Assembly (NCBI RefSeq): GCF_014641555.1
Contig: NZ_BMHY01000002.1
Span: 534,428 to 598,427 of the forward strand
Length of the DNA stretch: 64,000 nucleotides
Reading direction: 5' to 3'
Source: Paenibacillus radicis (ex Gao et al. 2016)
GTDB lineage: Bacteria > Bacillota > Bacilli > Paenibacillales > Paenibacillaceae
The notes below the pieces were generated by a model that had not been told where the DNA came from, searched no databases, and saw only the letters and a list, made by a program, of their open reading frames with translations. Shown in pieces: positions 35,540-44,739 of this stretch. The translations under genes were made by a program, and so were the position numbers. Positions within the stretch are counted from its first letter, which is position 1. Each line of letters opens with the position of its first letter.

Positions 35540-36463
35540 ATGATGGGAGCGGCAGCTATCGGCGTGACAGTCGCAGCAGCGATTGTGAGTGCAGCAGCGG
35601 CAGGCATATGGCGAATCGGAGTGCGGAGTCAAAGCCCGAAGCGTAAAGAAGTGACGGGAATTGAAGATTCCCGGTTGATCGTGGACGATGTTGTCTTTGA
35701 AAGCGCAGGCTCGAAGCTGGCTGGATGGCTGATTCGTCTGCCAGCAGCGGATGCGGATTGTCCGCTGCCGGTGGTCATCGTTGCCCACGGCTGGGGCTCG
35801 AACCGTTCGAGAGTGCTGCGCTATGCGAAGCCTCTCTATGAAGCGGGCTATGCGGTTTTCCTGTACGACGCGCGAAGCCATGGCGACAGCGAAGACATTA
35901 AAGCCCCTTCCGCGCTTATGTTCCGCGATGATGTGCTTGCAGCTGTACAGGCTGTGCGCAGACTCCCTCAGGCAGATAAGGACCGGATAACGGTACTGGG
36001 TCATTCATTGGGCGGTTTTGGTGCTGTTTTATCGCTTGCACAAGGGATGAAGGTACGTGCTGTCGTGACGGACTCGATGCCGATTCATTTCGATACGATG
36101 GTCCGGTCGCAGCTCAAGGCAAAGGGGCTGCCGTTTTTCCCGCTGGGCTATTTCATTCCTGCGATATGGCTGCTTCGCGCCAGAATTCCGCGCTCCGTCG
36201 TTCGGGCGGCTAATATCCCCGATGTCTTACGGCAATATGCGGGAATTTCCGAAGCGGCGGCACTACATAAAACGCCAGTCTATATGGTTCATTCGCTAGG
36301 AGACAGCTTTATACCGGCGAAGGATTTGAAGAAGCTGAAGGATACGCTTGCTCCAGGCACAGTCGATACGCTGTTCGTTCAATCTGACGGGCATAGCGCT
36401 TCCGAGCGGGACCCGCAGTTCTGGAAGCATGTACTGCCCTTCATTGACCGCTATATGAAATGA
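35540..36463 (+). CDS. Alpha/beta hydrolase with N-terminal membrane helix
   Basis: A 307-residue hydrolase related to YqkD/dienelactone-hydrolase-like proteins. Residues 3-25 form an Ala-rich hydrophobic helix, probably a membrane anchor or uncleaved signal. The oxyanion region is VIVAHGWGSNRSR, the nucleophile is in LGHSLGGFGAV, the acid is in HSLGDSFIPAKD and the His is in SDGHSASERDP. It begins 18 nt after the aldolase gene, likely in one operon. Substrate unknown. Confidence 0.85.
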   Translation: MMGAAAIGVTVAAAIVSAAAAGIWRIGVRSQSPKRKEVTGIEDSRLIVDDVVFESAGSKLAGWLIRLPAADADCPLPVVIVAHGWGSNRSRVLRYAKPLYEAGYAVFLYDARSHGDSEDIKAPSALMFRDDVLAAVQAVRRLPQADKDRITVLGHSLGGFGAVLSLAQGMKVRAVVTDSMPIHFDTMVRSQLKAKGLPFFPLGYFIPAIWLLRARIPRSVVRAANIPDVLRQYAGISEAAALHKTPVYMVHSLGDSFIPAKDLKKLKDTLAPGTVDTLFVQSDGHSASERDPQFWKHVLPFIDRYMK

Positions 36464-36542
36464 ATAGGACCCTATAAAAACAAAGTTGCCTGCGGCACGG
36501 GGCCGCAGGCGCAAGAGAGAATATATAATAAAGGGGGGTCAT

Positions 36543-36644
36543 GTGTCTATTATAGAAGCGCAAGATGAAGCCAAGCTGAGTGGAATGTTACAATTGGATT
36601 ACAAAGTTTATAGCGCTTACAAAATAAATGTGCTACCGGCATAG
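36543..36644 (+). CDS. Possible 33-residue peptide with strong ribosome site
   Basis: GTG 36543 follows AAAGGGGGG at a suitable distance and opens a 33-codon frame (VSIIEAQDEAKLSGMLQLDY..., ending NVLPA). There is no other support. The sequence could equally be leader RNA. Upstream at 36488-36512 is a GCCTGCGG / CCGCAGGC hairpin without a T run. Confidence 0.2.
   Translation: MSIIEAQDEAKLSGMLQLDYKVYSAYKINVLPA
36608..36621. promoter_or_regulatory. Weak cre-like palindrome
   Basis: TTATAGCGCTTACA keeps the AGCGCTTACA core of a CcpA site but misses the second consensus base. It lies in the gene-poor spacer upstream of the hydrophobic peptide gene. Confidence 0.3.
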
Positions 36645-36788
36645 GAATTGCTAACCTTGTATGATGAATCTGGTGAGCTTGTATTCTAAACGCTAGTGAG
36701 CCTGAATATACTATATTGAACAGAATACTCCTCATGGGAGAGGCGGGTCCGGATGAAGAGTCATCTTATCAGGATCGGAGGAGATGGC

Positions 36789-36863
36789 ATGAGCTTTCTG
36801 GAAATCCTTGCATTGCTCACGCTTCTATTAAAGATCATTGAGTTGACTCAGAAAAAGGACTAA
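36789..36863 (+). CDS. Tiny hydrophobic membrane peptide, 24 residues
   Basis: ATG 36789 lies 5 nt after a GGAGGAG site. The peptide begins MSFLEILALLTLLLKIIELT and ends with QKKD: one short amphipathic/hydrophobic helix with a charged lysine tail, the general form of type I toxin peptides and holin-like small proteins. An intrinsic terminator follows 14 nt after the stop. A longer in-frame start at 36753 exists but has a weaker site. No antitoxin RNA was identified. I do not recognise an exact family. Confidence 0.5.
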   Translation: MSFLEILALLTLLLKIIELTQKKD

Positions 36864-36876
36864 TTATTTTGTTCAA

Positions 36877-36911
36877 AAAATGGAGGGGCTTAATAGAGCC
36901 GCCTCCATTTT
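36877..36911. terminator. Terminator after the tiny peptide gene
   Basis: AAAATGGAGG at 36877-36886 pairs with CCTCCATTTT at 36902-36911, with an inner GGCT/AGCC. A-rich and T-rich flanks let it work in both directions; the minus-strand MFS gene ends at 36953. Confidence 0.8.
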
Positions 36912-36952
36912 AATTTGTAATCGTTTTGGGCGTATGGTCTAAGCTGTCATCA

Positions 36953-38224
36953 TTATGATGACGGCCTATTTACCGTTTCATCCGCTGCCGTCACTCTTAC
37001 CCGCAGTAAAGGCGGCAAACCGATCAAATAGCTGGTGCTGACAGCAATGGTGCACAACCCCAGAATATAATGGAGCCAGGTGATTGTTATGAAAGCAGGG
37101 AAGGCGAGAGCGACAAAGCCAAGCGCGAGGGAGTGACCGAGCATCATAACCGGCTCAATCAACGCATTAACTTTCCCTATATTTTGCGGGGTAACGAGCT
37201 CAGGCATCCAGCTTCCGAGCGCTATATTGACTGGTGCAATCGTTATGCCGGCCAGCAGCACAATCGGCAGGTAGGCCCAGATGGCATTCATAGAACCAAG
37301 CGCAATAATGATGATGCTGGACATAAACAGTCCGGCGATCAGGACATTGGCCCGTGAGAACCGCTTGATAAATAATGGTCCAATGATGCTGCCGATTAAA
37401 AAGCCGATGCCCAGAAAAATCGTAATGAGCGAGGAATGAACGATATAGTTATCCGGACTAAGCTTATATTTCATCGTAAAGATTGGTAGTACGGCAAATA
37501 CGCCGTTGATGATGCCAAAGAAAAGAAAGCCGGAGACGAGCATAAGGAGCAGCTTGAACTTGAGGATGTAATCCAGCCCTTGCCGGAAATCTTTGATCAG
37601 CATCGGAATCCGCAAATCCCGGAGCCTCTTCTTCCCATTAGGCATAAGCGCGGTCTCTGGAAATTGGCAGAGCAACAGCAGAATGCCTGAACCGATAAAG
37701 CTTAAGCAATCTACAATAATCGCGCCTTCGATTCCCATATAATAATAAGCCGTCGCCCCCAAACTCATACCAAACAACAAGAACACGCCCGTAATCATCT
37801 GATTGAGTCCTGAAGCCTGAACGTACTGCTCCGGTCCGATACTTCCTTGTAAAAGGCCCATCTCAGCTGGCCCGAAAAACTTTGACACCGCGCTGCGCAG
37901 AAATAGGATGAGGAAGCACATGAAGATCACATCATAGTGCACAAACAAGAGAAGAAGAAGCGTTAGCCCTGCGCGAATCCAATCGCTGTTGACGGCAATC
38001 CATTTCCGGTTAATCAAATCCGCGATAACACCTACAACCCAGAACACGGCCAACGTGGGCAATGAATACATCAGCTCCGCCATAGTCGCATAGGATGGAC
38101 GCGTGCTGAACCGGTCGACTAAGTAGTAGGCGAAAGCCATGTTCCCCACGACGGTGCCTAGCTGGGACAGGAAGTTTGCCGCAAATAGCTTGGAGAATAT
38201 AGGGTTGCGAAATAAGGCGATCAT
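36953..38224 (-). CDS. MFS efflux transporter
   Basis: A 423-residue, 12-helix MFS protein of the macrolide-efflux/enterobactin-exporter-like group. Typical stretches are FAANFLSQLGTVVGNMAFAYYL in TM1 (residues 15-36), GVIADLINRKW in the first loop, and FGPAEMGLLQGSIGPEQYVQ before TM5. It lies 31 nt downstream of a tetR gene, and the pair is a classic repressor-pump unit. The exported compound is unknown. Confidence 0.9.
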   Translation of the reverse strand: MIALFRNPIFSKLFAANFLSQLGTVVGNMAFAYYLVDRFSTRPSYATMAELMYSLPTLAVFWVVGVIADLINRKWIAVNSDWIRAGLTLLLLLFVHYDVIFMCFLILFLRSAVSKFFGPAEMGLLQGSIGPEQYVQASGLNQMITGVFLLFGMSLGATAYYYMGIEGAIIVDCLSFIGSGILLLLCQFPETALMPNGKKRLRDLRIPMLIKDFRQGLDYILKFKLLLMLVSGFLFFGIINGVFAVLPIFTMKYKLSPDNYIVHSSLITIFLGIGFLIGSIIGPLFIKRFSRANVLIAGLFMSSIIIIALGSMNAIWAYLPIVLLAGITIAPVNIALGSWMPELVTPQNIGKVNALIEPVMMLGHSLALGFVALAFPAFITITWLHYILGLCTIAVSTSYLIGLPPLLRVRVTAADETVNRPSS

Positions 38225-38255
38225 CTTCGAATTTCCTCCTCATCGTCTCAATTGC

Positions 38256-38873
38256 TTAGCGGACCTGAAGCAGCTGCTTCAAGTACCGGATTAACTCTTC
38301 CAGTTGCATCTCCGTGTTGGCGACTTGCGGGCCGACCGAAATGGCATACATGACAATTCCCTCCTGGAAGGAGGCGATTAACCGGACTATAGCATCAACG
38401 GGCAGAATGGGGGTAAACTCTCCGCGATCGATACCCAGCTGCAGCAGCTTCGCTAACCGGGCAATGCCAGCCTCATACCGTGCGGTCAAAGTTTTCCTAC
38501 GTGCAGCATCGCGCCATCCCGTCAGAAAATATTCGTAAAAAGGGGGAAGAAAGCTATCCTTAACGCTAATAAGCGGCTCCATCTGCTGCGGTGAGTAAAT
38601 CACCATCAAGACATCCCAAACGGAAGAATGACGAGCCAGAAGCTCCTCCAAATATTGTTCATGATACAAATCCGACTGCTGAAGCAGCGCTTCGAATATC
38701 TCTTCCTTGGTCTGAAAATATAAATAAATCCATCCCCGGCTCATGCCTGTTTCTTCCACGATATCTTTTAAGGTAGCAGGCTCATAGCCTTTTAGAACAA
38801 AAACCCGCTTCGCGGCTTCTAAAATTTCTTGCCGGCGCTGTTCTTTTTGCTGATTGGACATTTTGGGCGACAA
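38256..38873 (-). CDS. TetR-family repressor of the adjacent efflux pump
   Basis: A 205-residue regulator. The N-terminal HTH reads RRQEILEAAKRVFVLKGYEP and then DIVEETGMSRGWIYLYFQTK, followed by an all-helical ligand domain. It resembles the YfiR group. TTG 38873 is the likely start, because GAGGAGG lies 8 nt before it, whereas the first ATG is 20 nt away. The promoter region carries a near-perfect palindrome, so autorepression and repression of the co-transcribed MFS gene are expected. Confidence 0.9.
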   Translation of the reverse strand: MSPKMSNQQKEQRRQEILEAAKRVFVLKGYEPATLKDIVEETGMSRGWIYLYFQTKEEIFEALLQQSDLYHEQYLEELLARHSSVWDVLMVIYSPQQMEPLISVKDSFLPPFYEYFLTGWRDAARRKTLTARYEAGIARLAKLLQLGIDRGEFTPILPVDAIVRLIASFQEGIVMYAISVGPQVANTEMQLEELIRYLKQLLQVR

Positions 38874-38899
38874 AATGATGCCCTCCTCTTTTTGTTAAA

Positions 38900-38949
38900 A
38901 TGAACCAGGTGTCATTTTTGATTATAATGACACGCGGTTCATTTTACAA
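38900..38949 (-). promoter_or_regulatory. tetR promoter covered by an inverted-repeat operator
   Basis: On the minus strand TTGTAA (38949-38944), a 17-bp spacer and TATAAT (38926-38921) form a promoter. The inverted repeat ATGAACCAGGTGTCAT (38900-38915) and ATGACACGCGGTTCAT (38927-38942), matching at 14 of 16 positions, fills the spacer and the start region on either side of the -10 box. This is the expected place for a TetR dimer-pair operator. Confidence 0.8.
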
Positions 38950-39046
38950 TAGCAAAAAGAAAATTCTACCTTATTGGATGGCGCTGGGATACAATATTAC
39001 AAGATATTATGGCATTCGACATCATGCTGTCCGGGAGTTAGTTGAG

Positions 39047-42000
39047 ATGAACAAAAGCTGGATTTTTAAAATAGCGGTTTTGCTGCTCGCCATTAGTTTG
39101 CCGGGTTATTTTTTGGTTCAATTTGCAATGTCCGGGGCGAATACGAAGGTTGAGGCGAAGGAAGGCTTGCTTGATTTAAGCCGTTGGAGCTTCCAGCAGG
39201 AAGGCAGCGTCGAACTGAAGGGCGAATGGGCCTTTTATTGGAATGAGCTGCTCACGCCAGAGAAGGTGGAGTCCGTGCTTGATGGGCAAGCGATGATTCA
39301 GGTGCCCGGGAAATGGAATGATTATTTACGGGAAGTGGAGAAGGTTGACCGGGGAACCGGCTACGCTACTTATCGTCTCCAAATCAAATTAAGCAATGAT
39401 CAGGCGGGTATGTACGGCCTTCGAACGTCGAACATTAGGATGGCCAACCGTATTTTCGTAAACGGTCAGGAAGTTGGAGCCAGTGGATCACCATCTGTCA
39501 TTGAACGGGAGAGCAAGCAGGGGAACGTACCCTACACCCGCTTCTTCCCGCTAACGGGAGGAACAACCGATATTCTGGTCCAAGTGTCGAATACGAAGTA
39601 TTCGAGTGGAGGGATGATTTATCCCATTACGTTTGGGGATCAGGCCTCTATCTTAAACATAAGAGAGCACGCTGTATTTAAGGAAGCGATCATGATCGCT
39701 GGTTTTTTGGTGCCGGCTGCTTATTTTCTAATTTTGTACCAGCTCAGGCGGCAGGAACGGGGAATGCTGTATTTGGGGTTGTACTGCCTTGTCGTCCTTC
39801 TCTACATTTTAACCCATGGCGAAAAACTGCTTGTCCTGCTCGCTCCTTCCTTTTCCTATATGGTATTACTGAAGCTGCAGTTTATCTCATCAACGCTCGT
39901 ATACTATTTTCTTCTTTTAGCTACCGTTGCGCTTGATCCTAAAGCGGTACATAAGAAGGTCATGCTATTTTTTCATGGTCTAGCTGCATTGTTGCTGTCG
40001 CTTGGGGTATTGCTTCCTACGATGATTTTATCCTTATGGGAGCTAGAAATTATCGGTGCCGGATTTTTGATGCTTCTGTTTCTGATGTACGTGATGATCC
40101 AGGGAATGCGCAGCAACAAAACGGACGCCTTGTTTATGCTCATGAGCATGCAAAGCATTATTGCGATTATTGTGGTCAGTGTTTTACAGGTGCTCGGTAT
40201 CTATAACGATCAAGTGCTTATTCCCTACGAAATGCTCGTATTTGTTATTGCGCAAGCCCTTTTGCTCGCTCAGCGCTTCGCGGGCTCCGTCCGCGATGTT
40301 GAAGAGCTTTCGAGCCGGCTGATGACGCTGGACGGGCTCAAGGATGAATTTATGGCCAACACATCGCATGAACTGCGGACGCCGCTGCATGGGATGATCA
40401 ATATCGCGCAATCCATGCTAGAGGGTGCGGCAGGAGCTGCCGGCAGCCAGAAGCATGCGGACAATTTGGCAATGATCGTGACGACGGGTAAGCAGCTCTC
40501 TCTATTAATTAATGATATTCTGGATTTCTCCAAGCTGAAGAACGGTGAGATCGAGCTGCAAAGACGCGCCGTGCATTTGCCGTCCGTTGCCCAATCGGTG
40601 TTGGAGGTCATTCCTTATTTGCTGAAAAAAAAGCAAATTGAGATCGTTCAGCATTGGCCGGATCATTTGCCTTTACTAGATACGGATGAGGATCGGCTAA
40701 GACAAATTTTGTACAACCTTCTAGGCAATGCTGTGAAATTTACGACGAAGGGGCAAATTACCCTTTCTGCCCGGGAAGCGGGCAGCTTCATCACCATTAT
40801 GGTTGAGGATACGGGTATCGGCATTGCGGCTGATCGCTTGAAGACGATATTTAATGCCTTTGAGCAAGAAGGCTACGCAACTAATCGTGAGTATGCAGGA
40901 ACGGGGCTTGGACTCAGCATTACGAAGAAGCTGATCGAGCTGAACGGAGGGCGGATTAAGGCGGAGTCGACGCTTGGTCAAGGCTCTCGCTTCATCTTCT
41001 CTTTGCCGGCTGCGAAGCTGTCGTCGCTGCCTGCACCGGCTGATCCAGAAGGTTTACAGCAGGGGGCTGAAGCGGATCACTCGGGCATGCAGCAGCAAGC
41101 CGGACTTGCGCAGATCATTCAGGAATCAGAGGAGGAGCCATCTGTTCGGAAACGGAGCAATGATGGCAACGAGTTCCGGGTGCTGGTCGTTGATGATGAT
41201 CCGGTCAATTTGCAGGTGCTCATTAATTTGCTCACGCTGGAGCAATATGAGGTGACGGCAGTGAGCGGTGCGGAGGAGGCATTGGCGTCGCTTGCCGGTG
41301 CTCAGAGCTTTGATCTGGTCATTACCGATTGGATGATGCCGGGCATGTCGGGGCTGGAGCTTTGCCGCAGCATTCGGGAGCGGTTTATGCTGTCGGAGCT
41401 TCCCGTACTTCTGTTGACTGCAAGAAGCCGGCCCGATGATATCCGGACAGGCTTTGAAGCGGGAATCAATGATTACTTAAGTAAGCCGGTAGACGCGGGC
41501 GAATTGAAGGCGAGAGTTCGGACGCTGCTTGAGCTGCGTCAATCAGTTCGAACAGCGGTACAGTCCGAGCTCGCCTTTTTGCAGGCGCAAATTAAGCCGC
41601 ATTTTTTATATAACGCACTAAATACGATTATCGCCTTCTGTCCGACAGAGCCGTATAAGGCGATGGACTTGCTTATCGAGCTGAGCCAGTATTTGCGCAG
41701 CAGCTTTGACTTCCGCAATCGGGACCGTTTGATAACGCTGGATAAGGAGCTGGAACTTGTGCAATCCTACTTGGCTCTCGAAAAGGCGAGGTTCGACGAG
41801 CGGTTAAGGGTGGAGCTTGATTTGAATGCTGACATGCATGCACTTATTCCTCCATTATGTATACAGCCGTTAGTGGAGAATGCAATTAATCACGGTATTA
41901 TGCGGAAGGAGCTTGGCGGCACGGTGAAAGTTAAGGTCCGCCAAACGGACAGCGTCATCAGTATTGAAGTCTCCGATAACGGGATAGGCGTGGATGAGGA

Positions 42001-42163
42001 ACGGCTGTCTCAGGCTCTATCTGATGGAGGAAGCAGCAGGGTCGGGCTTAAAAATATTAACCGCAGGCTGCTGATGCTGTACGGCGAGGGCTTGCATGTT
42101 GAAAGCCAGCACATGCAAGGCACGACAGTCAGCTTCCAGATTCCGATGATGCTTAGGCATTAA
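39047..42163 (+). CDS. Hybrid sensor kinase: 7TM-DISM, HisKA, receiver and LytS-type kinase
   Basis: A 1038-residue membrane protein. It has TM1 (about 6-25), an extracellular DISM-type jelly-roll (about 40-200) and seven further helices (about 215-400). A HisKA domain carries SHELRTPLHGM (His near 441), followed by an ATPase with NAVKFT, DTGIGI and GTGLGLSI. The receiver (about 710-825) has DDDPVN and the phospho-Asp in ITDWMMPG. A complete second kinase of LytS/YehU type follows, with QIKPHFLYNALN near 848 and an ATPase with PLVENAINHGI. The frame is open to 38900, but ATG 39047 follows GGGAG. Its partner may be the SARP or Glu-receiver protein downstream. Confidence 0.9.
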   Translation: MNKSWIFKIAVLLLAISLPGYFLVQFAMSGANTKVEAKEGLLDLSRWSFQQEGSVELKGEWAFYWNELLTPEKVESVLDGQAMIQVPGKWNDYLREVEKVDRGTGYATYRLQIKLSNDQAGMYGLRTSNIRMANRIFVNGQEVGASGSPSVIERESKQGNVPYTRFFPLTGGTTDILVQVSNTKYSSGGMIYPITFGDQASILNIREHAVFKEAIMIAGFLVPAAYFLILYQLRRQERGMLYLGLYCLVVLLYILTHGEKLLVLLAPSFSYMVLLKLQFISSTLVYYFLLLATVALDPKAVHKKVMLFFHGLAALLLSLGVLLPTMILSLWELEIIGAGFLMLLFLMYVMIQGMRSNKTDALFMLMSMQSIIAIIVVSVLQVLGIYNDQVLIPYEMLVFVIAQALLLAQRFAGSVRDVEELSSRLMTLDGLKDEFMANTSHELRTPLHGMINIAQSMLEGAAGAAGSQKHADNLAMIVTTGKQLSLLINDILDFSKLKNGEIELQRRAVHLPSVAQSVLEVIPYLLKKKQIEIVQHWPDHLPLLDTDEDRLRQILYNLLGNAVKFTTKGQITLSAREAGSFITIMVEDTGIGIAADRLKTIFNAFEQEGYATNREYAGTGLGLSITKKLIELNGGRIKAESTLGQGSRFIFSLPAAKLSSLPAPADPEGLQQGAEADHSGMQQQAGLAQIIQESEEEPSVRKRSNDGNEFRVLVVDDDPVNLQVLINLLTLEQYEVTAVSGAEEALASLAGAQSFDLVITDWMMPGMSGLELCRSIRERFMLSELPVLLLTARSRPDDIRTGFEAGINDYLSKPVDAGELKARVRTLLELRQSVRTAVQSELAFLQAQIKPHFLYNALNTIIAFCPTEPYKAMDLLIELSQYLRSSFDFRNRDRLITLDKELELVQSYLALEKARFDERLRVELDLNADMHALIPPLCIQPLVENAINHGIMRKELGGTVKVKVRQTDSVISIEVSDNGIGVDEERLSQALSDGGSSRVGLKNINRRLLMLYGEGLHVESQHMQGTTVSFQIPMMLRH

Positions 42164-42243
42164 AAGCGGCTGCACGAAACGGACAGGAAGAAAAATTTCC
42201 CATTTGTTTCGTGAGGCGCAAATTTGTGTGCGTCATTTCCTTA

Positions 42244-43266
42244 TTATGGAGTTTGTAGCGCTTCTTCAATTACTTCTGTTGCGATGTTCCCAGCCGCATC
42301 TTCCGCATTGTAATGGATGTAATAGGTGCTTGGTACTGTCGTGTCAATGCCGGTTACAGAGCTACCGTCTTTGGTGCATGTGACTTCGGTCGTTAATCCC
42401 GTATCCACATTATCGGTGACGGTTGCGCCGGGATCTGCAAATTCGGCTCCGTACTTTACCAATAGTTCCATAGAGCCGTTTAGTGAAATAACAGGCTTTT
42501 CGGTGAAAGGAGCATGGCTATCGTTATATTCCGGGGCTGCCATGATATTGTTGCTAAGAGCAAGGTAGGCCTTTCCATTAGGCAAAAAAACGATTGAGTT
42601 CAGGGAGGCAATTGGCGAAAAACTTTTCTTAGTGATCTGACTGCCATTTGCATTTACCATGTAGAGGTGCAGATCATTTTCGCCAACGATATAAAGATTG
42701 CCGCTAGGACCAACGCTTAAGCCGTATAAAGGTGTACTGAAATGATCTAAAATTTTTGTCGCTTGGCCTTGTCCTTGCGTGAATTTGTAAATGCCCTTGC
42801 TGGTATAGTCGGTAAAATATAAATTGTCTTCTGCGTCAAAGCTCATTCCATAAACATAACTTAAGTTGGTTGCATAATAATTTGTGCTCACAGCAGCAAC
42901 TGTGGATGAAGAAAGCGGCAGGCTGGTCAGATCACGATTGGCGATTTTTTTGATAACTGCTCTGTTACTATCAATTGTATAGAATAAATCTCCCGCTTGA
43001 TTGAGAGCGACGGACATGATCTTGTTTAACTCTAACACTTTCGTCACCAATCCAGTATGGATATCTATCCGGTAAATGCCGCCCGGATTGTCTCGTTGTG
43101 CCGCATAAATATAGCCATCATGGTAAGTAACTGCTCTCGCACCGGTGAGTTGTACGCTATTGAACTCGCCTATAGGCGATGGATCAGGCGCCGCTAACGT
43201 GCTGGACAGCGGAAAAGCTCCAGTGAGCATTAACAAAATCAACAGCACAGCTGTTATTCTTTTCAT
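42244..43266 (-). CDS. Secreted propeller protein with DUF5011 domain
   Basis: A 340-residue exported protein. The signal peptide ILLMLTGAFPLSSTLAA is cleaved near 26. Residues about 40-255 form an NHL/SMP30-like propeller (IYAAQRDNPGGIYRIDI, YGMSFDAEDNLYFTDY, YGLSVGPSGNLYIVGE, SIVFLPNGKAYLAL). The last 85 residues are an Ig-like DUF5011 domain (EFADPGATVTDN, STYYIHYNAEDAAGNIATE). No enzyme motif or wall anchor is seen. It sits between the hybrid kinase and the SARP regulator, convergent with the former. Confidence 0.85.
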   Translation of the reverse strand: MKRITAVLLILLMLTGAFPLSSTLAAPDPSPIGEFNSVQLTGARAVTYHDGYIYAAQRDNPGGIYRIDIHTGLVTKVLELNKIMSVALNQAGDLFYTIDSNRAVIKKIANRDLTSLPLSSSTVAAVSTNYYATNLSYVYGMSFDAEDNLYFTDYTSKGIYKFTQGQGQATKILDHFSTPLYGLSVGPSGNLYIVGENDLHLYMVNANGSQITKKSFSPIASLNSIVFLPNGKAYLALSNNIMAAPEYNDSHAPFTEKPVISLNGSMELLVKYGAEFADPGATVTDNVDTGLTTEVTCTKDGSSVTGIDTTVPSTYYIHYNAEDAAGNIATEVIEEALQTP

Positions 43267-43380
43267 GCCAAGTAATCCTCTCCTACTCGTGGTTGTTAGA
43301 CAGAAACGAATCTATCGTATACAACAACGCTGAACCGATTCTGAGCAATTTCGACATTATTAAACAGTATTCAGCATAAT

Positions 43381-43423
43381 AAAAGTCCGGCAGCGGGATA
43401 AGACATCACACTGCCGGACTTTT
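43381..43423 (-). terminator. Terminator of the SARP regulator gene
   Basis: AAAAGTCCGGCAG at 43381-43393 pairs perfectly with CTGCCGGACTTTT at 43411-43423, just beyond the stop at 43443. Confidence 0.9.
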
Positions 43424-43442
43424 TAATTTCTGTTAGGTAAAC

Positions 43443-44600
43443 TTAATTTTGTATGAGGTTTTGATAGAGGGCTGTCGTCTCCCGATCGGGCTCAGTGCCA
43501 AGCTCCTTGTTCAAAAGAGTTGTGAATGACCGGTAATGGCGTTGTACCGCTTCCATATCGTTCAATCTGGCGCAAGCTTCTAGAAGATGACGGCATATTT
43601 CTTCCGAGTAAGGATCTCTCTGCTGGGCGGCCATCAGCCGGTTTATAGCATGTGTCTCACGGCCTGCGCTTGTTTCCTGTCTGGCAATCGCGAGTACCAG
43701 CTCCATATATTGACGCCGCAGCTGTTCCTGTCGGGGTTTGGCCCACCAATAATCATGCTCCTCCAGATAGTGGCCGGTATACAGACGAAGCATGCTGTCG
43801 TAATGGGGGTGTGCGGCTGCCAAAGAGGCAGAATCGCCAACAGGTGCACTGGTTTCCATCAGAGCCTTCTCGAACAGCTCGACATCGGTGAATGCCCCTT
43901 CACCTGTAAACGACAGCCGATAGCAGTCTTGTGAGAAATCAATGACGGCCTCCTCACTCCATTCCCGCAGCAGCTTGCGAATCTGATAGATAGAAGTATG
44001 TAAATGGGTCATCCCTTTATCGGGAGGATAATCGGGCCATAAACAATCTAGCAATTGTTCCTTGCTGATCCATTGCTCTTTCAGGTGAAGCAGATAGGCG
44101 AACAGCTCTTGTGCTTTGGAAGTCCGCCACTTGAGCTTGGCGCTTGGAGTCTTATTGCCGCGAAGCTCCAGCCTGCGAAAGCAGACGATTGCCGGTTCAT
44201 TCTCAATTCGGGCAGCGGGCTCTGGCGGCTGCTTTCTGTAATTCGATAATTCAATCATACGATTGACCGTTTTGGTGAAGCGGGCTGAGCTGACCGGCTT
44301 CAACAAATAATCAAGTGCATTAAGCTCGAATGCATCAATGGCATATTCCGAGAAGGCAGTTACATAGATAATCCGGATGTCGGGATCTAGCTGCAAAATA
44401 TATTCCGCTGCAGTCAGGCCGCTCATCTCAGGCATGCCGATGTCGAGAAAGACAAAGTCGGTTTTGGACGTGCTCAAATGCTCCAGGCTTTCTCTAACTG
44501 TCGTAAAGGCCCCGGTTACTTCAATCCGTCCGTCGTCCTTTATTAACCGTTCCATCTGGATTAATGCCGCTTTCTCATCATCGATTAATAGAGCTTTCAT
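43443..44600 (-). CDS. Response regulator with SARP/BTAD output
   Basis: A 385-residue regulator. The receiver (about 1-115) has IDDE, the phospho-Asp in FLDIGMPEMSG and the Lys in LLKPVSS. A winged-helix segment of OmpR type follows (about 145-230, SKEQLLDCLWPDYPPDKGMT, then HLHTSIYQIRKLL), and then a bacterial transcriptional activation domain (about 250-385, ALYQN at the end). The frame is open to ATG 44624, but the receiver normally starts MKALLIDDE, so ATG 44600 is chosen; GGAG lies 14 nt before it. It is divergent from the Glu-receiver gene and could answer the hybrid kinase. Confidence 0.88.
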   Translation of the reverse strand: MKALLIDDEKAALIQMERLIKDDGRIEVTGAFTTVRESLEHLSTSKTDFVFLDIGMPEMSGLTAAEYILQLDPDIRIIYVTAFSEYAIDAFELNALDYLLKPVSSARFTKTVNRMIELSNYRKQPPEPAARIENEPAIVCFRRLELRGNKTPSAKLKWRTSKAQELFAYLLHLKEQWISKEQLLDCLWPDYPPDKGMTHLHTSIYQIRKLLREWSEEAVIDFSQDCYRLSFTGEGAFTDVELFEKALMETSAPVGDSASLAAAHPHYDSMLRLYTGHYLEEHDYWWAKPRQEQLRRQYMELVLAIARQETSAGRETHAINRLMAAQQRDPYSEEICRHLLEACARLNDMEAVQRHYRSFTTLLNKELGTEPDRETTALYQNLIQN

Positions 44601-44739
44601 TTGTCTGAAGGAGGCTCCTTCCATGAAGGGATAGTTTATTTATTTATAATTGCACTCCCGTCCCTCTTTTGTCCAGAAATGGTTCATTGGTATTTTGTAT
44701 ACTAATGGGAAAATGAACGAAGGCGTGGAGGCTGAAGCT

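Noticed and set aside
42174..42213. Terminator between the hybrid kinase and propeller genes
   Set aside because: CACGAAAC and GTTTCGTG can pair, but the loop is large and no T run follows on either strand.
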